Origin: Mucilaginibacter sp. | GTDB taxonomy: Bacteria; Bacteroidota; Bacteroidia; Sphingobacteriales; Sphingobacteriaceae | Length of the DNA stretch: 9,044 nucleotides | Direction: 5' to 3' | Assembly: GCA_025934475.1 (NCBI GenBank) | Contig: JAICXZ010000073.1 | Coordinates: 1 to 9,044, forward strand | Part shown: positions 1 through 8,763 of the stretch, in pieces | Numbering within the stretch: the first letter of the stretch is position 1 | How the letters are laid out: every line of letters begins with the position of its first letter | The notes under the pieces: generated by a model | The model's input: the letters and a program-made list of their open reading frames with translations, nothing else | What the model was told of the DNA's origin: nothing | The model's database searches: none | Program-made: the position numbers and the translations under genes

Positions 1-63
1 ATATGTACCGCCCCATGAACAAATATTTTGCCATATTGATAATTTTAACGATATTTTTTATTG

Positions 64-103
64 ATAAATTATAATTTATTAACCTAAAGTTTTTAAAAAC
101 TTT
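64..103. repeat. Two adjacent perfect AT-rich palindromes in the left intergenic region
   Basis: The stretch from 1 to 302 carries no convincing gene. Within it, 64-79 is a perfect 16-bp palindrome (ATAAATTATAATTTAT) and 86-103 is a perfect 18-bp palindrome (AAAGTTTTTAAAAACTTT), with 6 bases between them. They could be binding sites for a dimeric regulator, a promoter region for a gene lying to the left of the window, or chance symmetry in AT-rich DNA. No T-tract follows either one in a way that makes a good intrinsic terminator. The symmetry is seen directly; any function is a guess. Confidence 0.4.
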
Positions 104-147
104 GATGTTAAATTATTGTTACTCAACGATCTAAGACAGCGGTAGGC

Positions 148-170
148 TTAATCAATCGATTAATTTTTTT
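148..170 (+). terminator. Weak AT-rich hairpin with T-run, possible terminator
   Basis: TTAATC (148-153) and GATTAA (158-163) form a 6-bp stem with a 4-base loop, followed directly by seven T residues (164-170). The shape fits a rho-independent terminator for plus-strand transcription entering from the left, but the stem has only one G-C pair and would be unstable. No plus-strand gene that it would serve is visible in the window. Confidence 0.2.
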
Positions 171-302
171 ACGAGCTCAGCGGCAAGGCCTAAAAACAGC
201 CTAAACACTAAATTTTGTAGCATTTAGCAGGAAAATTTGCCCTTTTTGTGGGTCACTTTGAGAATCGACCAAAGGTGAGCCAATGCCAATCACTGTATTG
301 TC

Positions 303-326
303 AAATAAAAAAGCCCCTTGCGGGGC
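303..326 (-). terminator. Intrinsic terminator of the efflux operon
   Basis: Read on the minus strand, a 5-bp all-G/C stem (GCCCC/GGGGC, 326-322 with 317-313) closes a GCAA loop, a stable GNRA-type tetraloop. It is followed at once by TTTTTTATTT (312-303). It begins 5 bases after the stop codon of the RND transporter, so it is placed to end the three-gene efflux transcript. Confidence 0.85.
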
Positions 327-331
327 CTGTA

Positions 332-3300
332 TCATGCCTGCGGATCATGATCGGGATCCGGTTGGTAGTTTTGCTGTAATTCGGCCAGCTTATCTTTGCC
401 ATAGGCAAACCTCGTAATCACATAGAATAATACCGGCACAATAAATATAGCCAGTGACGTTGCAGCGAGCATACCGCCCAAAACCGTAAAGCCGATGGTT
501 CTCCGGGCAATGGCGCCCGCCCCTGTTGCAAACACTAGCGGCAAAACGCCAAATATAAAGGCCATAGAAGTCATGATGATTGGTCTTAAACGCAGCCGTA
601 CCGCCTCGAGCGTGGCTTTCTCCAGTTCGACGCCCCTGTCCACACGCTCTTTGGCGAACTCAACGATCAGGATCGCATTCTTTGCCGCCAGACCGATCAG
701 GGTAATCAAACCGATCTGAGCATAAATATTGTCATCCAAGCCGGGATTAAACGTGAGAAATAGGATAGCGCCAAACGCACCAAGCGGAACCGCCAGTAAC
801 ACCGAGAAAGGAACTGACCAGCTTTCATACAATGCAGCCAGGAAAAGAAACACAAAGCTGATCGACAACAAAAATATGTACACGGTTTTCGACCCGGATA
901 AAATCTCCTCGCGGCTCAGGCCGGAGAACTCATAACCAAAACCCTGTGGCAGCGTTTGCGCAGCTACCTGCTGAAGTGCTGCAATAGCATCGCCACTACT
1001 GTATCCAGGCTTGGGACTGCCATCAATCTCTGCCGAGCGGAAAAGATTATAGTGTGATATCAATGGCGCTATCTGGATCATCTTGTAAGATGTTACCGAG
1101 CTGAGCGGCACCATATTACCCGCCTGGTTACGTACGAAATACTGGTTTATATTTTTTATATCCGTGCGGTAATTGGTATCGGCCTGCGCCACCACGTGAA
1201 AATTGCGACCGTAAATGGTAAAGTCGTTCACAAAGGTGCTACCCATATAAGTTTGCAGCGTGGCATTAATATCTGCTATTGATACACCCAGCTTCTTGGC
1301 CTTTTCCCTGTCAACCGTAAGCTTATAGGCAGGCGTCCGTGCAGTAAAGAAAGAGAAGGCCCGGTCAATCTCCGGTCTTTTATTAACAGCGGCGACAAAG
1401 TTCTGCAATACCCTTTCAAAATTCTGCGGATCGCCACCAGCTTGCCGTTGTTCGAGAATAAAGGAAAAACCCGCCGTAGTTCCCAGACCAGGTATAGCCG
1501 GTGGACGAATTACAACAATATTTGCCTCTTTAAATCCCGCAAATTTCTTTTGCATCACCCCTACCAATTCCAGGGAGGTTAGCTTTCGCTCGTCCCAGGG
1601 CTTCAACTGCACGAAGATGGTACCGCTGTTGGACTTACTCGCAAAGCTCACAACATTCAATCCACCTAGCGCGGCATAATGAGCAACCTCAGGTATTTTG
1701 TCCAGCGAATCCATCATCGTGTGCAACAGGGTAACGCTTCTTAGCGTGGAAGCTCCTTCAGGAAGATCATAAGTTACATAAATACGACCCTCATCTTCCG
1801 TTGGGATAAAACCGGTAGGCTTTGATTTGAAAAGAAGTATTGTGCCCACAATGATGCAGACCAATATCACAACTATGAATACAGTATTCTTAACACCATG
1901 GTGTACTCCGTTCCGGTAGCTGCCTGTTAGTCTGCCAAACCATTGGTTGAATCTGAAGAAGAACTTATCAAGCCCCTTGGACTGCTCATCCAGTTTGCGT
2001 GGCCTCAGGATCAGCGTGCAAAGCGCGGGCGTTAACGAAAGGGCCACAAACGCCGATATCAATACCGAAATAGCGATGGTAATGGCAAACTGCTGGTAAA
2101 GCCGCCCCACAATGCCGGGAATAAAGCCCACCGGAACAAATACAGCGGCCAGGATTAATGCAATAGCAATAACAGGCGCCGAGATATCCTTCATCGCATG
2201 AACGGTGGCCTCCTTCGGCGAATAGCCCTGCTCGTCCATGTAATGCTGCACGGCTTCAACCACCACAATAGCGTCGTCCACCACGATACCTATCGCAAGC
2301 ACGAAGCCGAACAGCGTAAGTGTATTGATGGTAAAATGCAGCGGCGTGAAGAATATAAAGGTGCCAATAATGGAAACCGGTATCGCCAATACGGGAATAA
2401 GGGTAGTGCGCCAGCTCTGCAGGAAAAGGAAAACCACCAGGATCACCAGCACAAGGGCAATCACCAAAGTGAGAACCACTTCGTGAACAGAAACGCGTAC
2501 TACAGTTACAGCTTCAAAGGGAACAACATAATCAACGCCGGTAGGAAAGGACTTTTTCAATTCCTCCATTGTTGAATAAACATTGTCGGCTGTTTCGAGG
2601 GCGTTGCTGCCCGGCGCCTGGTATATCAGCAGGTATGACGAACGTTTGTTATCAACAAATGAGTTGGACGAATAGTTGAATTTACCCAGCTCTACTCGCG
2701 CAACATCTTTCAAATGCACGATAGCGCCGTTCTGTGGCTGGGCCCTTACAATAACATTTTCAAAATCCTGCGGCGTGATCAACCGGCCCTGCGTAATGAT
2801 GCTCAACTCGAAAACCTGGCTCTTCTTCTGCGGCGGCACTCCTACCGAACCCGCGGCTACCTGTGCATTCTGTTCCTGCAGCGCGGCGGTGATATCCCCG
2901 GCTGAAATACCGAGTGCCGCCATTTTATCCGGCTTCAGCCAGATACGCATACTGAAATCGTCGGCTCGCTGGATAACGTCACCCACACCCTTCGCACGTA
3001 AAAGTGCGTCTCTTACAAAAACGTTGGTATAGTTGTCTAAAAAAGGAACATTGTGCGAACCATTGGGCGAATAAATTGCCACCAGCATCAATATGCTCGG
3101 ATTACGCTTGCGGGTGATAATACCCAGGCGCTGTACCTCCTGCGGTACGGTTGGGGTGGCTATACTCACCCGGTTTTGCACATCCAGCGTTGCCGTATTA
3201 ATGTCGGTACCCACCTCAAAGTTCGCTGTCATACTCATCTGCCCATTACTGGTGCTGTTGCTTTGCAGGTAGGTCATACCCGGCGTACCATTTACCTGTA

Positions 3301-3502
3301 CCTCTATGGGCGTTGCAACGGTTTGCTCTACGGTTTGAGCGTCAGCGCCTATATATGAAGTCGAGATATTTACCGTGGGGGGCGTAATCTCGGGGTATTG
3401 CCCAACGGCCAGGTTTAGAATAGATAGAATACCGACCACCACAATCACGATGGAGATCACAATAGCGGTAACCGGTCTGCGTATAAAAGTATCTGCGATC
3501 AT
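332..3502 (-). CDS. RND efflux transporter, HAE1/AcrB family, inner-membrane subunit
   Basis: Proton-driven inner-membrane pump of a tripartite drug/hydrophobe efflux system. At 1056 residues it is full length for the AcrB/HAE1 family (about 1030-1060). The N-terminus is canonical: a first membrane helix at about 10-30, followed by QYPEITPP and the porter-domain motif GADAQTVEQTV. The proton-relay residues are all visible: the pair D409/D410 in GIVVDDAIVVVE (TM4 region), K941 in GLAAKNAILIVEFAKE (TM10), and the Arg-rich segment around 969-973 (RLRLRP). Two large periplasmic loops, about 31-335 and 560-870, each precede a block of five or six hydrophobic helices, which is the duplicated RND fold. 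An acidic, Pro-rich cytosolic tail ends the protein. The DDAIVVVE signature favours HAE1 over heavy-metal (CusA) pumps; the substrate cannot be read from the sequence. It is the last gene of the operon, 30 bases after the adaptor. Nothing appears broken. Confidence 0.97.
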   Translation of the reverse strand: MIADTFIRRPVTAIVISIVIVVVGILSILNLAVGQYPEITPPTVNISTSYIGADAQTVEQTVATPIEVQVNGTPGMTYLQSNSTSNGQMSMTANFEVGTDINTATLDVQNRVSIATPTVPQEVQRLGIITRKRNPSILMLVAIYSPNGSHNVPFLDNYTNVFVRDALLRAKGVGDVIQRADDFSMRIWLKPDKMAALGISAGDITAALQEQNAQVAAGSVGVPPQKKSQVFELSIITQGRLITPQDFENVIVRAQPQNGAIVHLKDVARVELGKFNYSSNSFVDNKRSSYLLIYQAPGSNALETADNVYSTMEELKKSFPTGVDYVVPFEAVTVVRVSVHEVVLTLVIALVLVILVVFLFLQSWRTTLIPVLAIPVSIIGTFIFFTPLHFTINTLTLFGFVLAIGIVVDDAIVVVEAVQHYMDEQGYSPKEATVHAMKDISAPVIAIALILAAVFVPVGFIPGIVGRLYQQFAITIAISVLISAFVALSLTPALCTLILRPRKLDEQSKGLDKFFFRFNQWFGRLTGSYRNGVHHGVKNTVFIVVILVCIIVGTILLFKSKPTGFIPTEDEGRIYVTYDLPEGASTLRSVTLLHTMMDSLDKIPEVAHYAALGGLNVVSFASKSNSGTIFVQLKPWDERKLTSLELVGVMQKKFAGFKEANIVVIRPPAIPGLGTTAGFSFILEQRQAGGDPQNFERVLQNFVAAVNKRPEIDRAFSFFTARTPAYKLTVDREKAKKLGVSIADINATLQTYMGSTFVNDFTIYGRNFHVVAQADTNYRTDIKNINQYFVRNQAGNMVPLSSVTSYKMIQIAPLISHYNLFRSAEIDGSPKPGYSSGDAIAALQQVAAQTLPQGFGYEFSGLSREEILSGSKTVYIFLLSISFVFLFLAALYESWSVPFSVLLAVPLGAFGAILFLTFNPGLDDNIYAQIGLITLIGLAAKNAILIVEFAKERVDRGVELEKATLEAVRLRLRPIIMTSMAFIFGVLPLVFATGAGAIARRTIGFTVLGGMLAATSLAIFIVPVLFYVITRFAYGKDKLAELQQNYQPDPDHDPQA

Positions 3503-3532
3503 GCTTTAAGTCTTGAACTATTTTTGCTGATG

Positions 3533-4669
3533 TTACTTTCCTTTTGGTTGAGATTGTGCACCTGGCTGTGCATTCGGATTGCCCAATACAATTTTACCAC
3601 CGTCGCGTAGGCGCTGAAAACCTTCCGTGATCACTTTATCTCCCTCATTAACACCCGAAAGCACCACCACATTGGTACCAACCTTCGGCCCTAAGGTCAC
3701 CTTGTGCTGCTTACCTATAGTATCCTGGCTCACAAACACAAAAAATTCGCCCATCTGCTCAATCACGGCCTTGTAAGGTATCACCAATTGTTGCCCTGAT
3801 TGCTCGTTCAACACCTTTACAACGCAACTCATCCCGTCTTTGAGAACATCATCCGTATTAGGAAATTCGGCCCTTACAGTTACTGTTCCGGTCTGATTAT
3901 TCACTCCGCGATCAATCGCCAGTATTCTACCTGTTTTTTTGTAGGTAGTAACACCATCCGAAAGTTGTAACTTAAAGGTTGAGTCGGTGCTTTTTTTCTG
4001 AAGGGTGTAAAACCGGTTAACATCCTGTTCATTTACTACAAAGTCAACTCCGATCGGATGTTCGCTTGAGATCGTATTTAATAAGGTAGTACCCGGGCTT
4101 ACCTGTGCTCCCAGCTTTACCTGCGAAATACCTATCCTGCCTGTAAATGGCGCCGTAATCATGGAATAAGAGAGATCCGTTTTAGCCGATGCCACTTGCG
4201 CCTTTGCCGATTCAACGGCTGCTTTGCTGGTTTCCAAAGATGCAGCGGCCTGGTCAACTGTCTGCCTGGCTATGGCGTCCTGTTGTGCAAGATATGTATA
4301 ACGGTCCATGTCCTTCTGCGCTTTTACCAAATTGGCCTGTGCACTTGCCAAACTTGCCTGTGCCTGGTTATAAGCAGCCACATATTTACGGCGATCTATT
4401 TCGTACAGCTCTTTTCCCTGTTGCACCACATCACCTTCCTTAAAATATATCCCGGTAATATATCCGGCAACCTGGCTCCGCAGTTCAACCTTATTCAGCG
4501 CAACTACGGTTCCCTGATACTCGTCGTAGTAAACGGCGTTCTGCTTCTGCACCTCGGCAACGTTAACCGGGGTTGGCGGCAACGCGGTTGAGGCCGGCTT
4601 TTTTTTGACGCATGATGCCAGTGCCATCAATGCAACTGCGCCAATTAAATATGTATATCCTTTTTTCAT
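3533..4669 (-). CDS. RND efflux periplasmic adaptor (membrane fusion protein), lipoprotein
   Basis: Adaptor that joins the inner-membrane RND pump to the outer-membrane channel. Of 378 residues, the first 20 form a lipoprotein signal ending in the lipobox L-A-S-C, with Cys20 as the lipidation site, so the mature protein is probably anchored to the inner membrane and faces the periplasm. Domains follow AcrA/MexA order: first lipoyl half at 61-92 (QVAGYITGIYFKEGD, a hallmark), an Ala/Gln-rich helical hairpin at about 95-165, second lipoyl half at 170-201 (ITAPFTGRIG), a beta-barrel at about 238-285 (DRGVNNQTGTVTVRAEFPN), and a membrane-proximal domain at about 295-358. The C-terminal tail is Gly/Pro/Gln-rich and low in complexity. 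It starts 11 bases after the stop of the channel gene and ends 30 bases before the transporter, so the three are almost certainly co-transcribed. The start is fixed by the signal peptide. Confidence 0.96.
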   Translation of the reverse strand: MKKGYTYLIGAVALMALASCVKKKPASTALPPTPVNVAEVQKQNAVYYDEYQGTVVALNKVELRSQVAGYITGIYFKEGDVVQQGKELYEIDRRKYVAAYNQAQASLASAQANLVKAQKDMDRYTYLAQQDAIARQTVDQAAASLETSKAAVESAKAQVASAKTDLSYSMITAPFTGRIGISQVKLGAQVSPGTTLLNTISSEHPIGVDFVVNEQDVNRFYTLQKKSTDSTFKLQLSDGVTTYKKTGRILAIDRGVNNQTGTVTVRAEFPNTDDVLKDGMSCVVKVLNEQSGQQLVIPYKAVIEQMGEFFVFVSQDTIGKQHKVTLGPKVGTNVVVLSGVNEGDKVITEGFQRLRDGGKIVLGNPNAQPGAQSQPKGK

Positions 4670-4680
4670 ATTTGTGATAT

Positions 4681-6024
4681 TCAGTTTTGTGGTACCGCGA
4701 GGGTCCCCAGTGCTTTTTGAAGATCTATCTTGCTGGACAATACCTGGAACAAAGAGTTGTAATAATTCAATTCTGCTGTACGCAAATCCGATTGCGCAAC
4801 GATAACATCCAGGTATGTTTTGACACCCTCACGATATTGCAGTGTCACCACTTTATATACGTCGCTTGCCAGGCTCACATTCTGTTTCAGTAATTGCCAG
4901 TTGGTATAGCTGCTTTTATAGCCAGCCAGAGCCTGTATATATTCGGTATTGATTGTATTCTTCGCATTGACAATATCAAGATCGGCGCGATCTGACTGGA
5001 GCTTGGCTTTGCTCAAATTTTCCAGACGTTTATTCCCCTGGAAAATTGGCAGTGATAAAGTTAATCCCACATAACCATTTGGGATAGCTTTGTCATAAAG
5101 AGACCCGAAACTGTTGCTGATATAAAACCAGGTATAACTACCCACGGCGCTTACCGAGGGCAAAAAGCCCCATTTATAGTAGTTTACATTTACAACATCC
5201 AGACTTTTTTGTGTTTGAAGCAACTGGTATTCGATACGATTATTGAAATCTAGTTTCTGATTAGTATCGATAACTGCCTCACTTTCATATCGGGAGCTAT
5301 CGTACGAAAGGGCAAGTTGCGCATTGGCGCCTAGCCCCATGATCTGTCGCAGATAAGCGGTTTTACTTTTAATGGCCTCTTCGGTTTGCTTGCGGCTGGC
5401 TATCGAATTATTCAACGAGATAGTAGCTTGTTTATAATCTGTCTTATCAGAGGCCCCGGCCTGGTATCTTGAATAAGCATCTTTAAGACTGCGTTGAAGG
5501 CGAACGATATCCTCATTCAAAATATCCAATTGTTTTTGCGACAGCAGCACATCAAAAAATGCCTTGCTCACATCCGATACGACATTGATCTGGCTACTGG
5601 TGGCATTCTGCTTATAATATTGGCGTGAATATTTGGCCGCTTTGGCTGCCTGGAGTACATCGTTATTATAGATCACCTGGCTGGCCTGAAGGCCCAGGCT
5701 CGACAAATTATCAAGATTACCCGAGCTTGACGATGTTGGTGCCGGCGACCCTATAATAGGGCTACCTTTAAAATAATAGTCATATAAGGCAGATGAAGTA
5801 ACCTGCGGCAACCATGCAGCAAGGCTGATATTGATATTTTTTTCGTTTACCGCTTCATCTATTGCTGCCTGCCGAACAGCGGGCTGATTTTTTAAAGCAA
5901 ACGCCACACATTGCCGTAGAGTAAGCACACCGACCGTAGTATCGGGTGCTGTTTGTGCCACAAGTTCAAACGGTATGACTAAAAAGAGTATCCCTATTAA
6001 TAATTGGTAATATTTTTTTCTCAT
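4681..6024 (-). CDS. TolC/OEP-family outer-membrane efflux channel
   Basis: Outer-membrane exit duct of the tripartite pump. I place the start at 6024, not at an in-frame ATG at 6084. From 6024 the protein opens with a clean Sec signal peptide (MRKKYYQLL, a hydrophobic core, then LVA|Q at about residue 23), whereas the 20-residue extension puts polar sequence in front of it. This gives 447 residues, normal for the family. Two OEP repeats are visible: about 30-220, with YQAGASDKTDY at 187-197, and about 265-440, with the matching YREGVKTYLDV at 407-417. This is the internal duplication of TolC. LPSVSAVGSY and LSLPIFQGNKR are typical membrane-strand segments of Bacteroidota homologues. There is no Cys at the cleavage site, so unlike OprM it is not lipidated. 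As first gene of the operon it precedes the adaptor and pump. Confidence 0.93.
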   Translation of the reverse strand: MRKKYYQLLIGILFLVIPFELVAQTAPDTTVGVLTLRQCVAFALKNQPAVRQAAIDEAVNEKNINISLAAWLPQVTSSALYDYYFKGSPIIGSPAPTSSSSGNLDNLSSLGLQASQVIYNNDVLQAAKAAKYSRQYYKQNATSSQINVVSDVSKAFFDVLLSQKQLDILNEDIVRLQRSLKDAYSRYQAGASDKTDYKQATISLNNSIASRKQTEEAIKSKTAYLRQIMGLGANAQLALSYDSSRYESEAVIDTNQKLDFNNRIEYQLLQTQKSLDVVNVNYYKWGFLPSVSAVGSYTWFYISNSFGSLYDKAIPNGYVGLTLSLPIFQGNKRLENLSKAKLQSDRADLDIVNAKNTINTEYIQALAGYKSSYTNWQLLKQNVSLASDVYKVVTLQYREGVKTYLDVIVAQSDLRTAELNYYNSLFQVLSSKIDLQKALGTLAVPQN

Positions 6025-6265
6025 AAGGTAAGCCCGGCCTGGTTCGTTATACAAAATAAGCGGAAACGTTGGCTTAAATTGCAATAAATTAACACTAAAA
6101 GGCTAATTATGGCATAAATATGAATAATAGAAAATAGGCAACAATATTTTTACTTAATCATCACGAAATCAAATACTACAAGGCTGTTTTTAGCTGTTCT
6201 TGTAAAAAAATGAAAATTTCTAAGCTGATTTAAACAAAAAATTTAATTAATTTGCCTGATGAGAA

Positions 6266-6294
6266 TTTACATTCCCTGTGAAGTGGAATGTAAA
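6266..6294. promoter_or_regulatory. Perfect 10-bp inverted repeat, candidate operator upstream of spt
   Basis: TTTACATTCC (6266-6275) is repeated in inverted form as GGAATGTAAA (6285-6294) with a 9-base spacer. The arms lie about 19 bases centre-to-centre, near two helical turns, which suits a dimeric DNA-binding protein. The right arm ends 14 bases before the candidate -7 box at 6309, so the repeat covers the place where a -33 element (TTTG) would be expected and none is seen. That fits an activator or repressor site. A hairpin in an unmapped longer transcript is the alternative. The repeat is seen directly; the role is inferred. Confidence 0.5.
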
Positions 6295-6308
6295 CATTAT
6301 CAGTTGAC

Positions 6309-6316
6309 TAACTTTG
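6309..6316 (+). promoter_or_regulatory. Candidate Bacteroidota -7 promoter element for spt
   Basis: TAACTTTG matches the Bacteroidota primary-sigma -7 consensus TAnnTTTG at every fixed position. Transcription would start near 6322-6325, giving a leader of about 40 bases before the ATG at 6362. No clear -33 TTTG lies at the expected spacing; that position is taken by the right arm of the inverted repeat. Confidence 0.45.
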
Positions 6317-6361
6317 AAGTTATAAACTTGTTTACGAAAAATTAAAGCAGGGTTAATATAA

Positions 6362-7570
<1,209 letters not shown>

Positions 7571-7597
7571 TAAACAACCATCACAATAAAAACCCTC

Positions 7598-8713
7598 ATG
7601 AAAAAAATAATTCCGGTAAGCAATAAAAAAGAACTGGCTAAATTTATTGACTTCCCGCACGATCTCCATAAAGATGACCCATATTACGTACCGGAATTAT
7701 TTATAGCTCAAAGGGATATTTTAACAACGCACCCATTTTTAAAGCATTCGTCGTTGCAACCTTTCCTGGCTTATGACGGCGATAAGATTGTTGGCCGTAT
7801 TTGTGCTGTGATGAACAACAATCACAACAAATTCAATAACGCGAACGATGGCTTTTTTGGATTTTTTGATTGCATCAACGACCAGGAAACAGCCAACCTG
7901 CTGATCAACGCGGCCATTGACTGGCTCAAAGAGAAAAAAGTAGAAAAAATTGTAGGCCCTGTAAACCCATCAACCAACGAAACATGCGGCTTACTGGTGA
8001 AAGGCTTTGACAGCTCGCCGCTGGTAATGATGACTTACAATCCAGCTTACTATGTTGATCTGCTCGAAAAAGCAGGCTTCAAAAAGCAGGTCGATTTGCT
8101 TGCCTGGCATTGGGACAAGACTTCTTACAATGACAAGTCTGTAAAATTACTGGATAAACTAACCGAGCGCTTACAGCGCAGCGACATAACCATCCGCAAG
8201 GTAAACCTGAAGAAATTTAAGGAAGAAGCTGCCGCATTGCGCGAAGTATATAACACAGCCTGGGATAAAAACATGGGATTCTTCCCCATGACCAATGAAG
8301 AATTTGACTATACCGCTAAGGATCTTAAGATGATCCTCGACCAGGATTTCTGCCTGCTTGCTGAGCAGCATGGCAAAATTATTGGTTTCGGTGTAGCGAT
8401 TCCGGACATCAACCAGATTCTGAAGAAAATTAAAAGAGGACGTTTGCTCCCTACCGGTATCTTCAAACTATTGACCGGCAAAAGTAAAGTAAAAGGTATC
8501 CGTATCATGCTGCTTGGCGTGATAGACGGCTATCGCAAAATGGGTATCGAAGCCGTGCTTTATGGTACCATTATTAAAGAATATGCCCGGAAAGGCCTTG
8601 AATATGCAGAAGCATCGTGGACACTTGAGCATAACGATATGGTAAACCGTGCTATCGAAGCAATTGGCGGAGAACAGTACAAAACATATAGGCTCTACGA
8701 AAAAGCCATCTGA
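7598..8713 (+). CDS. GNAT-like N-acyltransferase, candidate bacterial ceramide synthase
   Basis: A 371-residue cytosolic protein with no signal peptide or membrane helix, starting 27 bases after spt, so very probably co-transcribed. The C-terminal half has a GNAT-type core: FCLLAEQHGKIIGFGVAIPD (251-270) as beta strands, LGVIDGYRKMGIEAVLYG (306-323) as the acyl-CoA-binding motif A, then SWTLEHNDMVNRAIEAIG (340-357). In motif A the usual R-x-x-G-x-G/A ends in Glu (R313-K-M-G-I-E318). The N-terminal half also looks GNAT-derived: FIDFPHDLHKDDPYYVPEL (17-35), then LAYDGDKIVGRICAV (57-71), and a signature GPVNPSTNETCGLLVKGFD (120-138) followed by NPAYYVDLLEKAGF. This layout matches a family, as I remember it, that includes the Caulobacter ceramide synthase bCerS, which N-acylates a long-chain base. 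The proposed reaction here is acyl transfer to (keto)sphinganine. The family call is firm; the ceramide-synthase role rests on operon context and remembered similarity. Confidence 0.7.
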   Translation: MKKIIPVSNKKELAKFIDFPHDLHKDDPYYVPELFIAQRDILTTHPFLKHSSLQPFLAYDGDKIVGRICAVMNNNHNKFNNANDGFFGFFDCINDQETANLLINAAIDWLKEKKVEKIVGPVNPSTNETCGLLVKGFDSSPLVMMTYNPAYYVDLLEKAGFKKQVDLLAWHWDKTSYNDKSVKLLDKLTERLQRSDITIRKVNLKKFKEEAAALREVYNTAWDKNMGFFPMTNEEFDYTAKDLKMILDQDFCLLAEQHGKIIGFGVAIPDINQILKKIKRGRLLPTGIFKLLTGKSKVKGIRIMLLGVIDGYRKMGIEAVLYGTIIKEYARKGLEYAEASWTLEHNDMVNRAIEAIGGEQYKTYRLYEKAI

Positions 8714-8732
8714 TCGCTGATCAGTTCTAAAC

Positions 8733-8742
8733 GGTAATTACC
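8733..8742. repeat. Short perfect palindrome after the GNAT gene
   Basis: GGTAATTACC is a perfect 10-bp palindrome lying 20 bases after the stop of the GNAT-like gene and before the terminator. It overlaps a possible small hairpin, CGGTA (8732-8736) with TACCG (8746-8750). It may be part of a 3' end structure; a role is not shown. Confidence 0.2.
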
Positions 8743-8763
8743 CCATACCGCAATAATTTTCAG

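Larger units (their letters stand above)
6025..6361. other. Divergent intergenic control region
   Basis: These 337 bases separate the minus-strand efflux operon from the plus-strand sphingolipid operon, so they should contain the promoters of both. The right-facing elements are listed separately (inverted repeat 6266-6294, -7 box 6309-6316). For the left-facing efflux operon I found no convincing TTTG/TAnnTTTG pair; the region is AT-rich with several near matches. The sequence just before the channel start (taccttATG on the minus strand) has no strong Shine-Dalgarno, as is usual in Bacteroidota. I see no small gene or RNA gene here. Confidence 0.6.

Noticed and set aside
1..16. Possible minus-strand gene start at 16 (MGRYI) running off the left edge
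   Set aside because: Only five codons are visible and no convincing promoter precedes it, so it cannot be supported.
3..74. Open frame of 23 codons on the plus strand (MYRPMNKYFAIL...), hydrophobic
   Set aside because: Too short and too close to the window edge to tell a small membrane peptide or gene tail from chance; it is AT-rich and overlaps the palindrome at 64-79.
208..227. Inverted repeat CTAAAT / ATTTAG with an 8-base loop
   Set aside because: Short, AT-rich stem without a T-tract; expected by chance at this composition.
2198..3358. Several plus-strand open frames of 60-125 codons opposite the RND transporter
   Set aside because: They lie antisense to a full-length, clearly conserved gene, have no recognisable domains, and arise from its codon bias.
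332..3502. Heavy-metal (CusA/CzcA) type RND transporter
   Set aside because: The TM4 motif DDAIVVVE and overall similarity to AcrB point to the HAE1 drug/hydrophobe class.
4189..4893. Plus-strand open frames opposite the adaptor and channel genes
   Set aside because: Shadow frames: Cys/Trp/His-rich low-quality translations overlapping well-supported genes on the other strand.
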